DNA of 5,630 nucleotides, from the NCBI RefSeq assembly GCF_934359325.1, contig NZ_CAKRLH010000103.1, positions 1-5,630 on the forward strand, given 5' to 3'. The notes beneath the pieces were generated by a model. It was not told where the DNA came from and made no database searches. It was given only the letters and a program-made list of their open reading frames with translations. Origin of the DNA: an uncultured Porphyromonas sp. (GTDB lineage: Bacteria > Bacteroidota > Bacteroidia > Bacteroidales > Porphyromonadaceae). The number at the start of each line of letters is the position of its first letter. Positions within the stretch are counted from its first letter, which is position 1. Of the stretch, positions 5,307-5,630 are shown in pieces. The position numbers were made by a program, and so were the translations under genes.

Positions 5307-5630
5307 TCAAAGGGAACGAAGCTCTGAGGTCTTCTTCACGGGAACAGTAACCTCACCATTCTTGATCTCACCCCACTTGTAAGTAACGGTGACAGGTACC
5401 ACGATACTAAAGCCCTCATCGATATTGGAACCGTTGTTACGATAGGTGAGACGTCCGTAGGGGAAAGTCTTGGTAACCTTCTGACCATTGACAACGACCT
5501 CTACAGTCTCATTGTCATCGGTCTGCTTGAAGATGATGTTCTCAGGGATCGTAGTCTCAGGCTTACCACCGACCTTCAGACCAATAGGCTTGATATTCTT
5601 AGTATCAATCTTGATGGACTGGATATCGTA
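5307..5630 (-). CDS. C-terminal part of an unidentified, probably exported and highly expressed protein
   Basis: On the minus strand the frame is open from the window edge for 107 codons to a TGA at 5307-5309; the start lies beyond the window. The visible protein is rich in Val, Thr, Lys and Asn with alternating hydrophobic and polar residues (VEVVVNGQKVTKTFPYG, SIVVPVTVTYKWGEI), as in beta-sandwich domains of secreted or surface proteins. I do not recognise the family. Codon use differs from the neighbours: all 12 Lys are AAG, all 3 Arg are CGT and 7 of 9 Gly are GGT, and G+C is visibly lower. This is the pattern of highly expressed genes rather than simple drift. It ends in KKTSELRSL and has no evident type IX sorting domain. 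Two tandem hairpins follow the stop. A cell-surface or fimbrial role is speculation. Confidence 0.85.
   Translation of the reverse strand, partial: YDIQSIKIDTKNIKPIGLKVGGKPETTIPENIIFKQTDDNETVEVVVNGQKVTKTFPYGRLTYRNNGSNIDEGFSIVVPVTVTYKWGEIKNGEVTVPVKKTSELRSL

Overview
This window most likely comes from a member of the Bacteroidales, probably a high-G+C Porphyromonas or close relative. Three things point there. The CTP synthase and YidC sequences have the Bacteroidetes form. pyrG is followed directly by yidC, an order I recall from Porphyromonas. A promoter box of the Bacteroidetes type (TAnnTTTG) sits just before one gene, while Shine-Dalgarno sequences are weak. The species call is inference only.

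Left part (1-2975, plus strand): the 3' end of pyrG (glutaminase domain of CTP synthase), the complete yidC membrane protein insertase, and a 62-residue two-helix membrane protein. They are closely spaced, no promoter was recognised between them, and a strong intrinsic terminator follows, so they look like one transcription unit.

Middle part (3009-4545, minus strand): a two-gene operon facing the first unit. A Bacteroidetes-type promoter lies just upstream of a 137-residue single-helix membrane protein with a CX3CX2CX3C motif. That gene overlaps by four bases (GTGA) with a 359-residue helical lipoprotein. Neither product has a function I can name; the overlap suggests that they work together.

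Right part (4546-5630): about 760 bases with no credible gene but dense in structure. There is a three-hairpin element (4683-4792) whose outer hairpins share identical stems, an imperfect long-range inverted repeat (4796-4878), and a striking palindromic tandem repeat (4960-5019) built on TAGTGATCACTA. At the right edge is the 3' end of a minus-strand gene with codon usage typical of highly expressed genes, followed by two hairpins.

I do not see a defence system, CRISPR array, transposase, tRNA or rRNA. The most interesting signals are the repeat structures in the gap and the uncharacterised Cys-rich protein/lipoprotein pair.
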